Assembly (NCBI GenBank): GCA_026545765.1
Contig: CM048841.1
Coordinates: 102,319,352 to 102,383,351 of the forward strand
DNA length: 64,000 nucleotides
Origin: Plantago major
Lineage: Eukaryota > Streptophyta > Magnoliopsida > Lamiales > Plantaginaceae
Direction of reading: 5' to 3'
The notes beneath the pieces were generated by a model, which was not told the origin of the DNA, did not search any database, and saw only the letters and a program-made list of their open reading frames with translations. The position numbers and the translations under genes are program-made. Within the stretch, counting starts at the first letter, position 1; each line of letters begins with the position of its first letter. Of this stretch, positions 9,999-29,918 are shown one piece after another.

Positions 9999-12900
9999 AA
10001 ATGCATATTCATAAGCTGTTTCTCTGCAACTAGAGAAACGCCCACCTTCACCGAAATGTCCTCCGTTTGTATTCGTCTGGAGGATCACAGAGCGGGAACA
10101 GCTTGAACATGACGTATCCCTTACCTTGGCCACCCATTTAGCGGCTTCCCAAACGCCAACTCTATGAATGAGGAATTAATACAGCATATTAGAACGCAGA
10201 CTTTCAAACATATTGCAATGTGGGGAAAAAAACACTCAGAAATGGACAAATTGAAATAGGCGGATTACCGGGAGTCATTAAAGGAGGAACATACGAGAAC
10301 CGAAGGACAGCAGGCTCCTTGAGCAATGTTATCGTACGGAGAGTACTCGCGGATATAGTCAAAGTAGGGCTTCATCTGAGGATTGCCAAATTCTTCGTAA
10401 TCCAATGTGGTTAGAGGTAAACTTGGATCCAATAGCGTGTTAAGTACATCTAGGAAAGGAACCTGTATCAGAATTCAGAAGCACAGAAAATCGTATGTCA
10501 AGTACGCTAGAAAAGAAACTAGTCGAGCGAGTACATACAAAAAGCATGCATAAATGTGTATGAAATAGCAATATATACACAGTTAACATTTAACACCGAG
10601 CACATTAGCATACCTTCAAAATGGCAGAACGAAACAACTCTGGATGCATATTGACAGCGGCCCCAACGAGAAGACATCCAGCACTCACACCGAAAGCACT
10701 AAGCTGATTTTTATGGACAAAGCCTTCGTTGATCAGATACTCACCACATGAAATAAAATCATAAATGGAATTCAACTTGTTTAATCCACAACCGGATCTA
10801 TGCCATGAAGGGTCTGCACCTGCACCACCCCTGGGCCAGGAAGTATGTCGTATGTCACAAACTCCGCCATGAAGTTCAAACAGAAGTATAATGTACACAT
10901 AATGAACAGTCAATAGTAGCTTTGCAAATTTCTTTCTTGAATAGATACCTCACATCTGCAAATGCAAAAATCCAGCCTCGGTCAAGTAAACTTAGACGGT
11001 CTGGACACCAGCACTTGTCCAGACCTTCACCATAGGCACCATATCCTTGTAGAAGACCAGGAGATTGGCCTCTTCGGTAGGAACTTCGAGAGAAAAGTAT
11101 GGTTAATGGGATTTTGACCCCATCATGGGAAACCACTTCCTTTTCTTCACAAGCATATTTCAAAGAGAACTCCTTCCATTCATTACTATCATTTTCCAGA
11201 GTATCTGTTTCATTCTCAGATGAAATGCTGAGAGCTTTATTAGGGTCGTTTTCATGATTGAGTGAGAAATAGTCGATGCCATTGGATGCAATATTTTTTA
11301 CATCTTCCTGGTGGACAATGGAGAAGGTTTTGCTCGAGATGTCATAGTCCACAAGAAGATCGGGCATCTGAGAAGGTGAAGAATTTGAACTTCCACGTGA
11401 AACATAATAAACCAGATAATATCACAATTCAATATGCATCGTCCAGATGTTCAATAAACTACAGAAGATGTGCACGTTGAGTGACTTGAGTCGGGAAATA
11501 ATAAGCACTCCTACCACACAATAGACTAGCACGAACACATGTTAATTTCCACATGGATAAGCTCAAATACAAGCCCAAAGGCCAAAACACTACGAAATTC
11601 AAGGAGCAGTTTATCGTCAAATAGTAATCACTAATGTATATGGGATGCATCAAATAGAGACGAAGTTCACACTGTAATGATATGAAAGCATACCACAGGC
11701 GAAGAGAGGACAACACGGTACACCGTGCTCATGAAGTCGTGATTAGATCCTGGAGCGACTGTGCACATGTTTGAGGGCAGAGGAAAATGCCATGGGTTAA
11801 AATCATCAATCTGCAATTGTTTCTGCACAAAGGAACAGAAGAAATGAGACTTGAGTACGAAATATAGATATTAATCATAATGATGATTGATGATGCCAAT
11901 AAGTTCCATCATACAAAAATTCATCGTTGTAATAAATAGTAGATAATCAGCACACTAAAGCAGTGTTCATTGTCCTGGCATCAAAATAATAGTAGTAAAA
12001 TGTTGTGTGGACTGCTGTACATTCTATGCCCGGTTACCCCAGTTTTAAAAGCGAACTATGTTTTCCATTTATCTTTAAAATAAATATCCCATAATTCCGT
12101 GATAACTAATGGTTTGCCATAGAAAAAGTGGTAACCGATCAATTCTTCATTGTTCTCATTGGCCACTAATAAGCTAACAAATATATTTTGAATTTAAACA
12201 AGACATAACGCTATCCGTAAAACCGTATGCTTATACCAGCAGCAGACTCCTCCAGTGCAAAGAAAAAAGGTTACTGTTAAATTATATCTATAATTTGCTC
12301 ATTTTCATAATGCACCCCTCTGAGCATCTCAAGGTATTGCTGATTACCTCAGGATTATCATCAATAGGCATGTTGATGGAACAAATTGAAGAGGAACCCT
12401 TCTTGTTCAGAAAAAGAACTAGATGTCCATTGAACATATCCATATCCTCCAAGAATGTGTCTTCCCCAGGCAGCATGATGGTCTATAAAACAGTAGAAGT
12501 AATTTAGTAAGGAGCTGCAAAATTTTCTCATATTGATACGCAAAGTATCACTTCAAGAGTATCCAGAATAAATTAACACATGAAATAGATAAGGTCAGAG
12601 AAGCAAAGGGAGTAAGCCGGTTTCTGTGCTTACATGAGACCCTAAAGATGTACATTCAGGGACAGTAAAAACGAATTTACAGTTTTCTTTAAAAAAAAAA
12701 TGTTTACAAAACTTTTGTTAATCACTCCTTGCTCTGGTGTGCATATAGGTAAAAGTTCATTTGACCAAACGGACCGGAAAAGGCAATGTGTATCGATGTC
12801 TAAGAACTTATTAAATTCTTCTTTCTGGCAAAGGAGCATACGGTAACAGGGTGACCAGATTCATGAAATTTCTCTTCGCTGTTGTAGTGTCAAAGCTCAA

Positions 12901-15350
12901 AATGTGTGCATTAAAAGATACAGTTTTACGGTGACCAGACTCAAAATGTTCATAACCATATCTCCTTACAAAAGATACAGTTTTAGGATTTAAAAGTTAA
13001 TTGTAATCCATATGACTTCCACTTGAGTGGGACCAAGCTTAAAACGCGAGAATCACCTGCATATTAGCTAACTGCAAATCCTCGTCTACGCATCTGGCTA
13101 AATAATAACCAGTGCCTGAAAACATCTCATCCTTGTTTGTAGGAGGAGCATTAGTGAGGATGTAAAAATATCCATGGTGGTGCTCCAGAAAGTACTGGAC
13201 TTCTGGCACTCGTTCACAGAACCTTTGCACGTCAGCTTGTGGATCCATTGCATTTATGACATAAACCTGCACATTAGCAAGGAAATCAGTAAAGTACACA
13301 AAAGTGAAGAAAAATTTACAGTTCATTTTGACAGAAGGATGACAAGAGAGTTAAATAAGTTCCTTCCTCAGATGATGTCCTTGAATTAGAATTCACAGTC
13401 ACGAACTTGCCATCCTTCGTGCTTGTTATATCTAAACAGAAGCGGGAATCGGTTTCTGTAAATATTGTAGCATCATTTACTGGTCCCGATCCCAGTTTGG
13501 TGCACAACACCCTACCATAAATAATACTGGTAAGAGAGCATATTGGATCTGCGAGAGAAGCACACACAGAGTCACAGATAGTACGATAAATTACCTGCAA
13601 GGCCTCTGGTTCTGGTCACATAGAGTGTAAAATAAAGTATGGCTATCCTGTGCCCAAGCCAAACTAACAACACCCTCAACTCTTGATTGTGCAAGAGTAG
13701 TATTATTATGAAGGTCCTTAATTTGGAGCTGAAATTGTTCATTCCCCGAAGTGTCAAGTGTGTATGCAAGAAATCTGTGGTCTGGTGAAACTCTGCATGT
13801 ACCCACATGAACATATCCTGCAAAAGGGAAGAATGCGTTTATAGTGGATACTGCTACACTCAACATGTGTATCTGTGTACTTATCTATATGAACATTGTC
13901 ACAAATACATAAAGCATCTAGATCAAACTCTCTTTCACTGTATCAATTTTTTATAGATGGGGAAAGATGAAGATAGAGTACCATGTTTCAGACAATAAAT
14001 TACTTAGTTTTTCATCTCCTGGACTCAAATTATTGAACCGGTATTAGGATTCGTATAGAAGGTGAATTCTACTTTCAAAATATGCTATAAAGGACTGAAC
14101 ATCTCCAACAATGTATTGAACAAAATGCAATCACCAGCAAAAAGGGAATCCACACCCAAAATAGGTCGTTTCACATAAATCTAATTAGTGGGGGGGAAAT
14201 AGATGAGCATAAAAACTTGCCGTGTTTTTCAGCGATCTTGTTCCAGTCAAGCAACACTTGCTCCTTGTCAAATCCCCCATTGAACCAACTGGTTACATTC
14301 TTTATCCAGGCAGTCCTTTCAATAGCTGGTTTCCTACATAAAACAGGATACTCCTTTCCTTCCGGAATGCACTGGTAGTACAACCTATTACAGGCACAAG
14401 AAAACTAGCTCCTTACAACTCCATACTTTCAACTAGATTCAAGCATTTTACATTAAAAGAATACACATCCTGCGCCACAAACTTAGACCGTAAGAACTTG
14501 ACATAAATACTGTAAAGCACACACAATTTACCGGTCTATATTCACGAAGAAAAAACTTATTGCAGTGATATGTCTAGAATGAAGAGGCAAACGTAGTTAA
14601 ATAATATGCTCATCTATAATGTCTGTGCACTTGTATAGTTATATGCACAATTTATCTCAACTAGAGTATATTGTGCATAACATATGAAAGAGTGCATTTT
14701 GTGCCCCAAGGAAAAGTCCAAAACATCAAAGCAGGATCTTGATCACGGTACACACTATCTGGTATAATTGGTTCCCATAATTCTTACAGGATCATGCTTT
14801 GACACACAGACACATACTTAAATCACTAAACCATCCATTCTTACAGGAAACCTATAAACTCAGAAACAACTTGTGTATTAAATTAGTGTGATATTATCAA
14901 CGATACAAGCACTTGATTATTTACACAACAAAGACATGCACATAGAATGTAGAAACTAAATTCATACCAGGGACCCCATCTTTCAGGAGGGGTGGAAATA
15001 TTGGAAGGCATTCTTGAAACCATTTCGGAATAAAGGGTCCTCTGTGTTTTCTCCGTGTCTCGCATAAACGACTCGGCATAGGAATTTTCCTGGTTGAGAT
15101 AACTGGTGAAATCTGGGTCATTGATGTTTTCGGACATCCAACGGTATGGATCCTGCCACATCACGCCGTGAGCAGTTGCAGTGAAGGGAAGCTTTTTCGC
15201 AACAGGTGGAGAGAGGGGAGGCAGTGAGAATTTTTTAAGGTGTTCATTCTTGCAGAAAGAGGAGAACAATGCCGAGGCAAGTGGTGATAACAAGTGCTTA
15301 GTGGGGTGTAAATGAGTCTTTTCAAGTGAACAGAGGAGGCGCACACCCAT
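9966..15350 (-). CDS. Prolyl oligopeptidase family (oligopeptidase B-like) serine peptidase
   Basis: Eleven exons: 15350-14968, 14384-14221, 13817-13595, 13511-13367, 13266-13057, 12482-12348, 11822-11694, 11367-10949, 10830-10614, 10462-10269, 10161-9966. They total 2415 bases, giving 804 residues. Family S9 enzymes cut short peptides, with a propeller restricting access to an alpha/beta-hydrolase domain. The catalytic triad is visible: Ser652 in GVSAG, Asp738 in FNDSRVGVWE, and His775 in NGGHFGEGGR. GLLQGYGAYGEG and SWHRSGCG are typical S9A/B motifs. The last Gly of the usual GxSAGG is Cys here. The basic, Ser-rich N-terminus suggests organelle import. It most resembles the plant protein represented by Arabidopsis At5g66960 (from memory). 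Intron 2 has a GC donor and intron 4 has no GT donor. The ATG is the one before MGVRLLCSLEKT. Confidence 0.9.
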
Positions 15351-17490
15351 GGAAGTATTGTTGATGCTGGAAACGGCAAAAACTATGGTAATGTCAAGTA
15401 GTAGCTGATCTAATAATGGAACATAAAACTGAAGGAAGCACAAGCAGTATCCCCATATGCTCTTACGCACTGAACTTTCAGCACAATCAATCTTTGATTT
15501 GTCCACATGCTCCCCTACCTGATTTAACTAGCCAATTTTCACTCAGGGCTTAACCGTAACCATCCTAATAATAACCAGAACTCAATTCTCACACCCAATC
15601 CTTCAACCCAAACACTACTTTCCCCCTTTTGCCTGCCCACTTCTCGAGTCCTTCTCAGGGAATAATGTTAAGAGTCTAGAATGCAATGTTATAACCACTT
15701 CAAAGAAAACTTCAACCCGAAAATCCAGTGATTCAAGACCGCGTTAATGTTCCTATAGCACCCCTATCTGATTCTTTCTTGAATGGACAATCAATTGGCA
15801 CAACCTAGGCCGCGAAACTAAGTCCTACAATAAATGAAATGTTACAGAAAACACAAACTATTAGATTCAAAGGCCCAAAATCTGCAACAAACTGACAATT
15901 CGAAAAATAGAACATACAAAGTGATGAATAATTGTGCATATGAATCATGTCAATTTCAACAAACTCCCAACTCTGGGACCTCGAACAATTTTACATGACA
16001 GTTGCAAAGCATACAAATTTAGCAAAAGGATCAATCTTTGACTTCACAGCAGAATCATCTGCTTTTAAGGGCAGAAAAATCAAGACTTCAGATACATAGT
16101 TGAACAAAATGCAAAAGAAGAATGAACAAGCTTGGAATCAATTTAACACAAAAAAAGCTAGTTCCTTTCCCAATCTTTACAATCACGAAATTGAGTCATA
16201 CATACATTTCATAGACCTGCATCAAGAAGAAGGCTATCTTGACAGACAGTAGAAAAAATAAATCTTTTCGAGATTGATCACCTTTACACATTCCCAGCTG
16301 CTTGTAATTCGAGCCTGTGGAGAAATGTGGAAGCTCACTTGTCAGTTTGGAGCCAAATTTAGTACAGAGTTGCACCATCAATGGAGATACTAGGTTTGGT
16401 TCAATTTCCCTTCACTGCTGTTTTGCAGGCCTAACCATTAATGGGCCGCCAGATTTTTCTCCTTCCATCTTTTTATTTATATATATATTTTTTTTTTTTT
16501 GAAAAACCGCAGTTGTGGATGACAGACCGACATCAAATATTTAGTTACAAATATCATCACTATAATACATACTGTCTCTCAGGGATTTCGAGAAGTGAAC
16601 TGTCAAAAAAGTTTGTAACTTTGTATTAGGTCCGGATTGATTATATGTTAGGACCTATGTGGGTTTGATCGAGTTAGTGGCTAGACCGGTTTAATTGCAT
16701 CCACAATTCTTACTACGTGCCCACATTTCAATTTAACCTTATAGCATGAATATTACGAGACATAAAAGTCAACACAATGTAGCGTACGTCTCATTCTACC
16801 CCTAATTTTCTCAATCCCTCTTCTTTTTTTAATGATTGTTATTTTTAAATTGTAGTTAGCAATTCTAAAATTTCAACCCGTATTTTATAATTTCAATTGG
16901 GGGGAGGATGGTCTAACACATTGTTGGACCCGTTGTAATTATTTATACTTCAGGGGTCCAATGTAACTAGTAGTAAATGGTAAGGGGTATGTATGTGATT
17001 CACCCGTCCAGACCTAAAATAATATTGGTATTCTAATCTGTAGCAAGACAAGATCTTATCAGACGATAAAGGTTGCAAATATTAATCCACATTTGGGTGA
17101 TCCGATTTCACCCCACATTAGTCAACGCACGTCAATATTCAACGAAGAACGGAAATGAAACTTTATAAAAAAAATGCATATAACTATACAATATGACTTC
17201 CTCTGTCCCGTCCCATATTTTTCATTTTAACTTTTATCGATCAACCGTTTTCAACTTTAACTACGAATCAATCTTAAATGAAAAATGTAAAATGTTCAAC
17301 TAAATTATATTTTAAAACTTTAGGGGGGTAAAGTTTCATAATATAATTTTATTAAATTTTAAATTCTGATTTAAGATTAATTAAGTAGTCGAAATTGGCG
17401 GTTGTTGTAAAAAATAAAATGAAAAGCATTGGAGCAGACGGTAACATATTTCAGTTTACGAACATACTATATACGACCCAACAGATTAAA
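15351..17490. other. Intergenic DNA between the peptidase gene and the LEA2-like gene
   Basis: Carries the promoter/5' UTR of the peptidase gene on its left side; no ORF is supported. A degenerate MITE may lie near 17200-17460: CTTCCTCTGTCCCGTCCC at one end and a roughly complementary GGAGCAGACGG at the other, with an interior resembling sequence at about 51.6 kb. Its boundaries are not certain. Confidence 0.4.
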
Positions 17491-18154
17491 CTAATGCCCA
17501 AAGATAAAACCACCCATTAAACTTAACATTTCTAAGAAACTACTATTATTTGCTCCACCAACAAATTTACTCGAATAAAATTTACTCTCACAATCAACTC
17601 TTTCACCACCCTTCAACATTCCAATCTTGCTACAATCACCTTTATCAAACTCAACCTTCAAATCCTTACAACTAAACGTCACAAAAGCCTCATTGGCCCA
17701 CCAAGATCTAAACGTTGCATTCACCTCAATGACCAAATCAACCATCAAACCATCTTCCCGTCTAAAATCTTCACCCGAATCCGCGACAAAGCTACCTCGT
17801 ACGACAAGCTCCCAGCCGTTCACTTTGTCCACATGAACAAGGTCTTCATCCGAAAAAATCCATGCACGACCCTCCCTCGTACTTAAACTCTCTAACATTC
17901 TTGTCTAGGAGCAGTGTCACGTCCCAAGTGCCGTGCATTTTGTCTTTAGTTGTCGACACGTTGAATGAGGACAGGACAACGGAAGGTATGGTCGATTCGA
18001 TTGGTTTGTTGGTTGTGTAGGTGGAGAGGATGTTGAAGCAGAGTATGGCGCCTATGAGGGTGAATGCAAGAAGCTTCTTAGGCAATGCTACGTGTGGAAA
18101 TTCGATTGAGGAGTGGAGAAGTGGATTTTCGAGGTCTTGATCATGATCATCCAT
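17491..18154 (-). pseudogene. NHL/LEA2-like membrane protein gene with a frameshift
   Basis: The first frame starts MDDHDQDLENPLLHSS, has a membrane span (KLLAFTLIGAILCFNILST) and enters the LEA2 domain (TWDVTLLLDKNVREFKYEGG). It then runs into a stop within a few codons. The overlapping frame continues the fold (AWIFSDEDLVHVDKVNGWEL) to FIFGH at 17491. The two frames join smoothly if one G of the GGG at 17870-17872 is extra; the whole would be about 220 residues, normal for the family. There is no plausible intron at the junction. It is either a young pseudogene or a base-call error in a short homopolymer. Codon use and the absence of other lesions make both possible. Confidence 0.75.
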
Positions 18155-19031
18155 GGTAGAACTGGCTAGAACTGTAACGTGATTCTATGTTTATTGAGTG
18201 ATGAATATAATGAAGATGATGAAGATAAGTATTGGTTAAGTATGTTGGAAGAAATTTGGCTTGGTGTTTAGTCATAATCCTACCAGAATTTGGTTGTGAC
18301 TTGTGACAATTTGTCTCCACAATTTGACTTGCCACTTTACTTTTCTACTTTTCAGGAAATTGTATTAACCAAAGATTAAATTAGAGAAACTTAAAAGGCC
18401 AGAATTGTAATTGAAAATACTACTTAATGAGAGTCCGTATTTAGAACATACCGGATCAACATCGTACATTCAACTAGAAACATCGATTGTTTAATAAATA
18501 TGGATGTTCGTTGACAATTGAGACAAATACGGAGCTATGAAGCTCGTCTCAATTGCCATAGAACGATAGTGGTACTTCAAAAGTACTCTAAGTTATATCC
18601 CCGATTCCCTGCTAAGGTGGATTATCTCAACTCTTCATTCAAGACTTATCCCGTGATCGCGAATAGGCAGTCCGGGTGGTTCCATGAGAACTCAACACCC
18701 GAATCTGACTCAATAACTCTGCTTGCAAATTGAATTTTTGAATGCTTCTGTTCCTTACAGATATGATCATTCTGCAGTAAAGAAGTTATTACAAAGTAGT
18801 TCTCAAGAATTCCATTACACAAGATACAATAGCATCATGTTCAACACAGTATTATTTCTAACAATGCCTGCACATTTTTGTGAAAAAATTTACTCAACTC
18901 TCTTGTAAGTAAACTATATATACAGGTACTCAATGAAACAACAAAGTATTGAATTGAAAGAGGCGGAGCAAAAAAATGAAGCTCTATGTAAATACTTTAA
19001 GCAATGAAATCAAGAACCAAATACCCTCTAT
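18155..19031. other. Intergenic DNA
   Basis: Holds the promoter of the LEA2-like gene and the 3' UTR of the kinase gene. A stretch at about 18530-18730 reads without stops in one frame but matches nothing I recognise. Confidence 0.4.
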
Positions 19032-24948
<5,917 letters not shown>

Positions 24949-27900
24949 TTCCACTAAATCTCACCCCAAAATCAGTATTTATTTCACTGTACCATCAACA
25001 TTTGCAACAGAATCCCAGATGAAAAAGCTCAAAACCCACTCAATATCTCACAGAGTCATTTCCTCAAACAGGTGGTGATCTTGATTGCTACAATCTCATT
25101 CTCTTGCCACATCAACTGCTATGGTTTATACATATGCATACACACATCAACTGAACATATCTGTGGATCTTTCTGTTCCATCTACAAACCACTGCAGATC
25201 ATTCCCATGAAATACCAGAACCCATTATCAGAATCATCAAACTGAGCACTGAAAAACAAAAAAAATCTAGTCTTGGAAATGAAGCAAACACTGGAATGAT
25301 GGAAAATACAGGGAATTGGCCTTGTGGGTTCCCAATAAATGAAAATATCTTTAAATGGGAGTAAGTGCAATTAAAGAAATAATCAGAACTGAAATGGACT
25401 GTGTTTCTTTCTGATTCTTTTGGTGTTTATTTTTCTTTGCCTCATAGGCTATGATATTGTAGGTAGATTTGAATTGGGTAACTTGGGTTATAATTGGCTG
25501 GATTAAGAAATGTGGTTAAGCTGCTAATCACAGTTAGCTTGTGTTAAGTAGTGGGTTGGTGGTTAGTATCTGCAACCTCCAAGGCTCCAACTACTTGTCA
25601 AATAAAATAATAATATAAAATTGAAAATAAAAAAAGAAAGAAAAGAAAAGGAAAGGAAAACACTTGTAACTGATTTCTAGTGTCTTGTTGGGTTGTTTAT
25701 CCATCATCAGTCCAGAGGAGCCACTTGGAGAAGATTATCCAGTGCAACAGCACTACAATGATCTTGTGTGACTGGCAATCAAATGAAAGGGATGGTTCAC
25801 CTAAGCAAAAAGGATCTTTTGGGCATTTTGGTGTTACTATAAGATTTGTCCTACTACAATACACGAAGAGTAATATAATCCAATATCTTGTATGACACGG
25901 TTTCACGATTAATTGAGAGAATGTGTTTATTACTTGAGAGGAAGGTTGTCAGAATTCGGAATGTGTAAAATATTTGAGTGTGGAAAAGAGGAAACTAGGA
26001 AGAGGTGGAGAAAGGAAATGACGATTAATGTACAATTGTGGAGTATTAGATTTCAAGTTGAGGATATATATTTTGAGGTTTCCATTTTAGTATGAACAAA
26101 GAGAAAGTGTGTTGTGTGAAACATCATCTTAAAAGAAGTTTTGAACTAGTAACTTGGTTGTCGTGTGATTAGAGTTGGAAAGTTCTCGTACTGAATTAAT
26201 TACTGAAAGTCCGCGACGTTAGAGTGATTGTATATTCTTGTTTAGAAAGGCTGACAAATTATCACATGTGGGAATTTAGATGGTTAATTATTCATGTGAT
26301 ATGAAACAAAGTGCAATTAGACTACTTTGAAAGTTGTGTATCACATTCACCACATGTCACATTAGAGGCATGAAATTGATATTTGAAAAGTTGATTTCAA
26401 CTTGTGAAGGTCTTAACAACTAAATGGTTATCGAGTTTCATCCATAAACAAAATTCGAGGGAAATAATAAATTTAAGATCATTGCTTACTAAATTTTCAC
26501 ACGGAGAATGAGGAAACTCCTTAAACTCATTTAAGATCACTCCTGGTTAAAACACCACAACATGATGTATGTTTTCTGAAAGCTCTATAAGTTATGAAGT
26601 TGATTTACGTGAATGTACATTTATTTGTAGTAAATTGAAATCCAATGAACTAGGTCGGGAAGTTTGACGTGATTCTACTAGGGGTAGCCAGATAGTTAAT
26701 GTGTTAGTGGGTTTGAACACTTCTTAATATGGGAACGCATGAAAAAGTCAATAAATATTCTTTTGAGTTAGTGGTCATTTCATTCGTGTTGAATTCGATT
26801 GCAACCTCTCCCTCTTGGTTAGGCAGAATAAACGTCTAGACATAATAGACGACGTGGTTATCATTTTCCAGAACACATATATGCTATATCGTTCCTCTTA
26901 AAGATAAAAAGAAAATTTTGCTATGCAATGATTACCTTTACCTTTCTTTTTCCCTCCCCTTCCTTTTTTTGGTAAAACTTCAAGCTAAAATCATAATCCT
27001 CATTTCCTTTATAGGATACGAAGAACATATATTTATCTTGAACCTGGATTGCATACAGTTACAGACAAAAGTAATTTGTAAAGCTCGTAAAAAGTATTAG
27101 TAAATAGAAATCGAAAGTAACTTTATAATGAAATTGGCAATCAAATTATCCCCACTCAAGATATGCAATTTGTTTGTATCCATCACTTTATGTTATCTCT
27201 AAACAAGATGAAAGCAACAATTATAATGGGGCTTACTGTGATAGCTATTTGCCGACAAATTTCACATATTAATAATGTTAGTGCCCAATAATTCTCCATC
27301 AATGCGTAATCATAAAACCAAACAATTACGATCATAAAATATAGAGTTAGTAAGTTAGTATTAAGGGACCGCTTCATAGAAATTTAAAATGGACGAACAT
27401 TATAGCCATAAATTTTAGTAGTAGTGTAAAATGATGGCGGTACATCTTAGTACGTACTTAATCAAAGAATTATTATATTAAGTCTAGAAGCTCAAAAGGA
27501 TAAACTAATTATCCTCAGTAAAGGCTAAGAATATTGCTCATCGGAAAGTGTTCGTCGGACATGTACAACTCAAAGGAAGGGGTTAATCCCTTTTTGTCGG
27601 TCATCCTCGTATAGACCGGTAGGAGACATGGGAGTTTCGAGTCGTGAGCCCTGACCTCTCGGATAATAAGTAACGAACATTGAGTGTGTGTTAAGTGTTT
27701 ATAGATGTCATAGAGACTAGAAGTCTAGAACCAATGTTCTTCTAAAAAGCAGGCACGTGTCCAACTAAGATTAGACCATGCGTGTCTTTTGTTCGGACCT
27801 AAGCAGGTGGGGATGTCCTTTTTTAGAAAATGTTCCTCTTCGATCACTTAAGAGTTGCGAGTCGGATAATAATTTTCGAGCCACACGACATAGTTCGGAG

Positions 27901-28715
27901 TAGTATTCATGGTAACTTGTATGAGATATATTTTAACCCAGTAAGCAGTTTTACTAAGAACTACAGATTTAGATTAAAACACCCCCACTCTATTAGCTAG
28001 ATAACGATACACGTAACCAACTCATGGAACTTTTATTTTTTGGTATTAATTTGTTGCAAAATGATTTCATCTTCTATATCATTGCATTGTCTTTCTGTAA
28101 CAAATTTAGCATCTGAAACAGGAAGAATCATGGAGGCGATAAAGTATTAAACACTCTGAAGAATCTGTGCCAGGAGGAAATGGACTTAATCAATCATTAG
28201 CAATTGCAATAATTAACATCAATGCTGTTAGGTTGAGTTGTTACTATGGTGTTGTAGGGTGTACTGTAACTACGGTACATTTAAGGGCCAGCTCATCTGA
28301 ATTTGCTGTATCAGTGGCAGAGCATGTGCTTAAAACCTGGACAGGCTGGATGCCATGTGATGTGCACGTGTCACGTGCCTCTTTGACCGGATTTTCGTTA
28401 ACAACCCTATAGGCTCTTAAGCGTATCTCCAATAACATTGGGTACCAATTTTCTCCCATCTATTCTTACATGAGATATATGATTAAGTGCCCTCAAATCA
28501 TGTTAAAGGTGTTTCTCATCTATATTCTTTGATTCTTGTATATTTCGGGTGACATTGGTACTATGTTCGAATAGTTCGAGGATACTGAAAATGCTAGGAA
28601 AGAAAGGGGTGAAATCCTTTTCATCTGTTTGCTTTCAACAAATCAGTTAGTGGGTTTTAATTAGTGATTTACTCAGTTACATGTGAAGTAGTAAATGGAG
28701 CATATCTATAGAGAC
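24949..28715. other. Gene-poor DNA upstream of the NEK gene
   Basis: The first 600 bases probably hold the kinase promoter and 5' UTR; an A/G-rich run lies near 25625-25665. The rest shows no gene: the longest frames (for example around 28.2-28.45 kb, open on both strands) match no family I know and have no promoter or splice context. Confidence 0.45.
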
Positions 28716-29918
28716 ATGTTACCCAAGGGCGGATACAGGAATTTTTTTCTGAATGGACTGACGCGGTACTCATTTTCCGACTCTTTTGTTTTTTTTCTTT
28801 CGACCGTTATACCACTACAAGAAAGCATGTTCCTAGCCACGGGAACATAGCGACGGATAGAATTAGCGACGAATCGCTAGCTCTAGCGACGGATACAATC
28901 CGTCGCTAGTTCTAGCGACGAATAAGCATTTCCGTCGTTATGTTTAACGACGGATAGGCTTATCCGTCTTTATTTAACGACGGATAATCGTATCCGTCGT
29001 TAGAACTAGTAGATTCATTGACTAAAATGGAAAAAGAAATAAAAAAATGGAAAAAGAAATTTAAAAAAATAATAATAGAAAACTGAAAATCTAGCGACGG
29101 ATAGGACTATCCGCTAAATTCGATTTTCTGAGAAGCAATGCTTCCTTCCCCATTTTTTCTTCTTCCTCATTCTTCTTCCTTTCTTCTCCCCATTTCGCCC
29201 AAAGCCATTCCGGTCCAAATCTCAACCATTTTGTCCATTCTTCGTGTACATTCGAAGCTCGTGAATCAAGAAGGTCAATTCTGCCGTCAATTTCAAATTC
29301 CATCCGCACATTTCTCCGGATTCGAAGGTAAACCCTAATTTTTTATATTTGAGGATTTTGTTACTTTGGACTAATTTGAGCAATTGAATGTAAATGGAGA
29401 GTATATAGTACTTAGTTTAGATGTAATTAGGTAATGTTTTACCTTTGAGATGTGCAATTGATATATATTGATTGTTAATTTGAATTTTTAGTATAATGTT
29501 AGTGTGTTTGTAAGTATGTTGGGATTTTAATTCATTTGATATTGGTGTATATTTAGTAAAATTATGAAGATTTAGTACCTCGTTTTGAAACCCTAACTTT
29601 TTGACATATTTGAAAATTTTAGTTAATTTAGACTAATTTAAGCAATTGTACGTTTACTAGCTAGTTAACTAACTTTGAGATGTGCAATTGTTTGAATTGT
29701 TAATTAGTATAATGTTAAGTATGTCGTAGTTTTGATTTAAGTATGTTAATTAAGATTTGCAATTGTTTCATTTGATAAATTTATACATGTACTAGATTAT
29801 AAATTATGAGAATTTAATTAATGAAGTGTGCCGATATAATTTGGTGATTACATTCGTAAAATGCATGTAATTTATAATTTATAAATTCGTATTAAAGGGT
29901 TGGAATGCTTTATTTGTA

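Noticed and set aside
28167-28459. Overlapping open frames on both strands
   Set aside because: No family motif, no promoter or splice context, located in repeat-rich DNA; too weak to call a gene.
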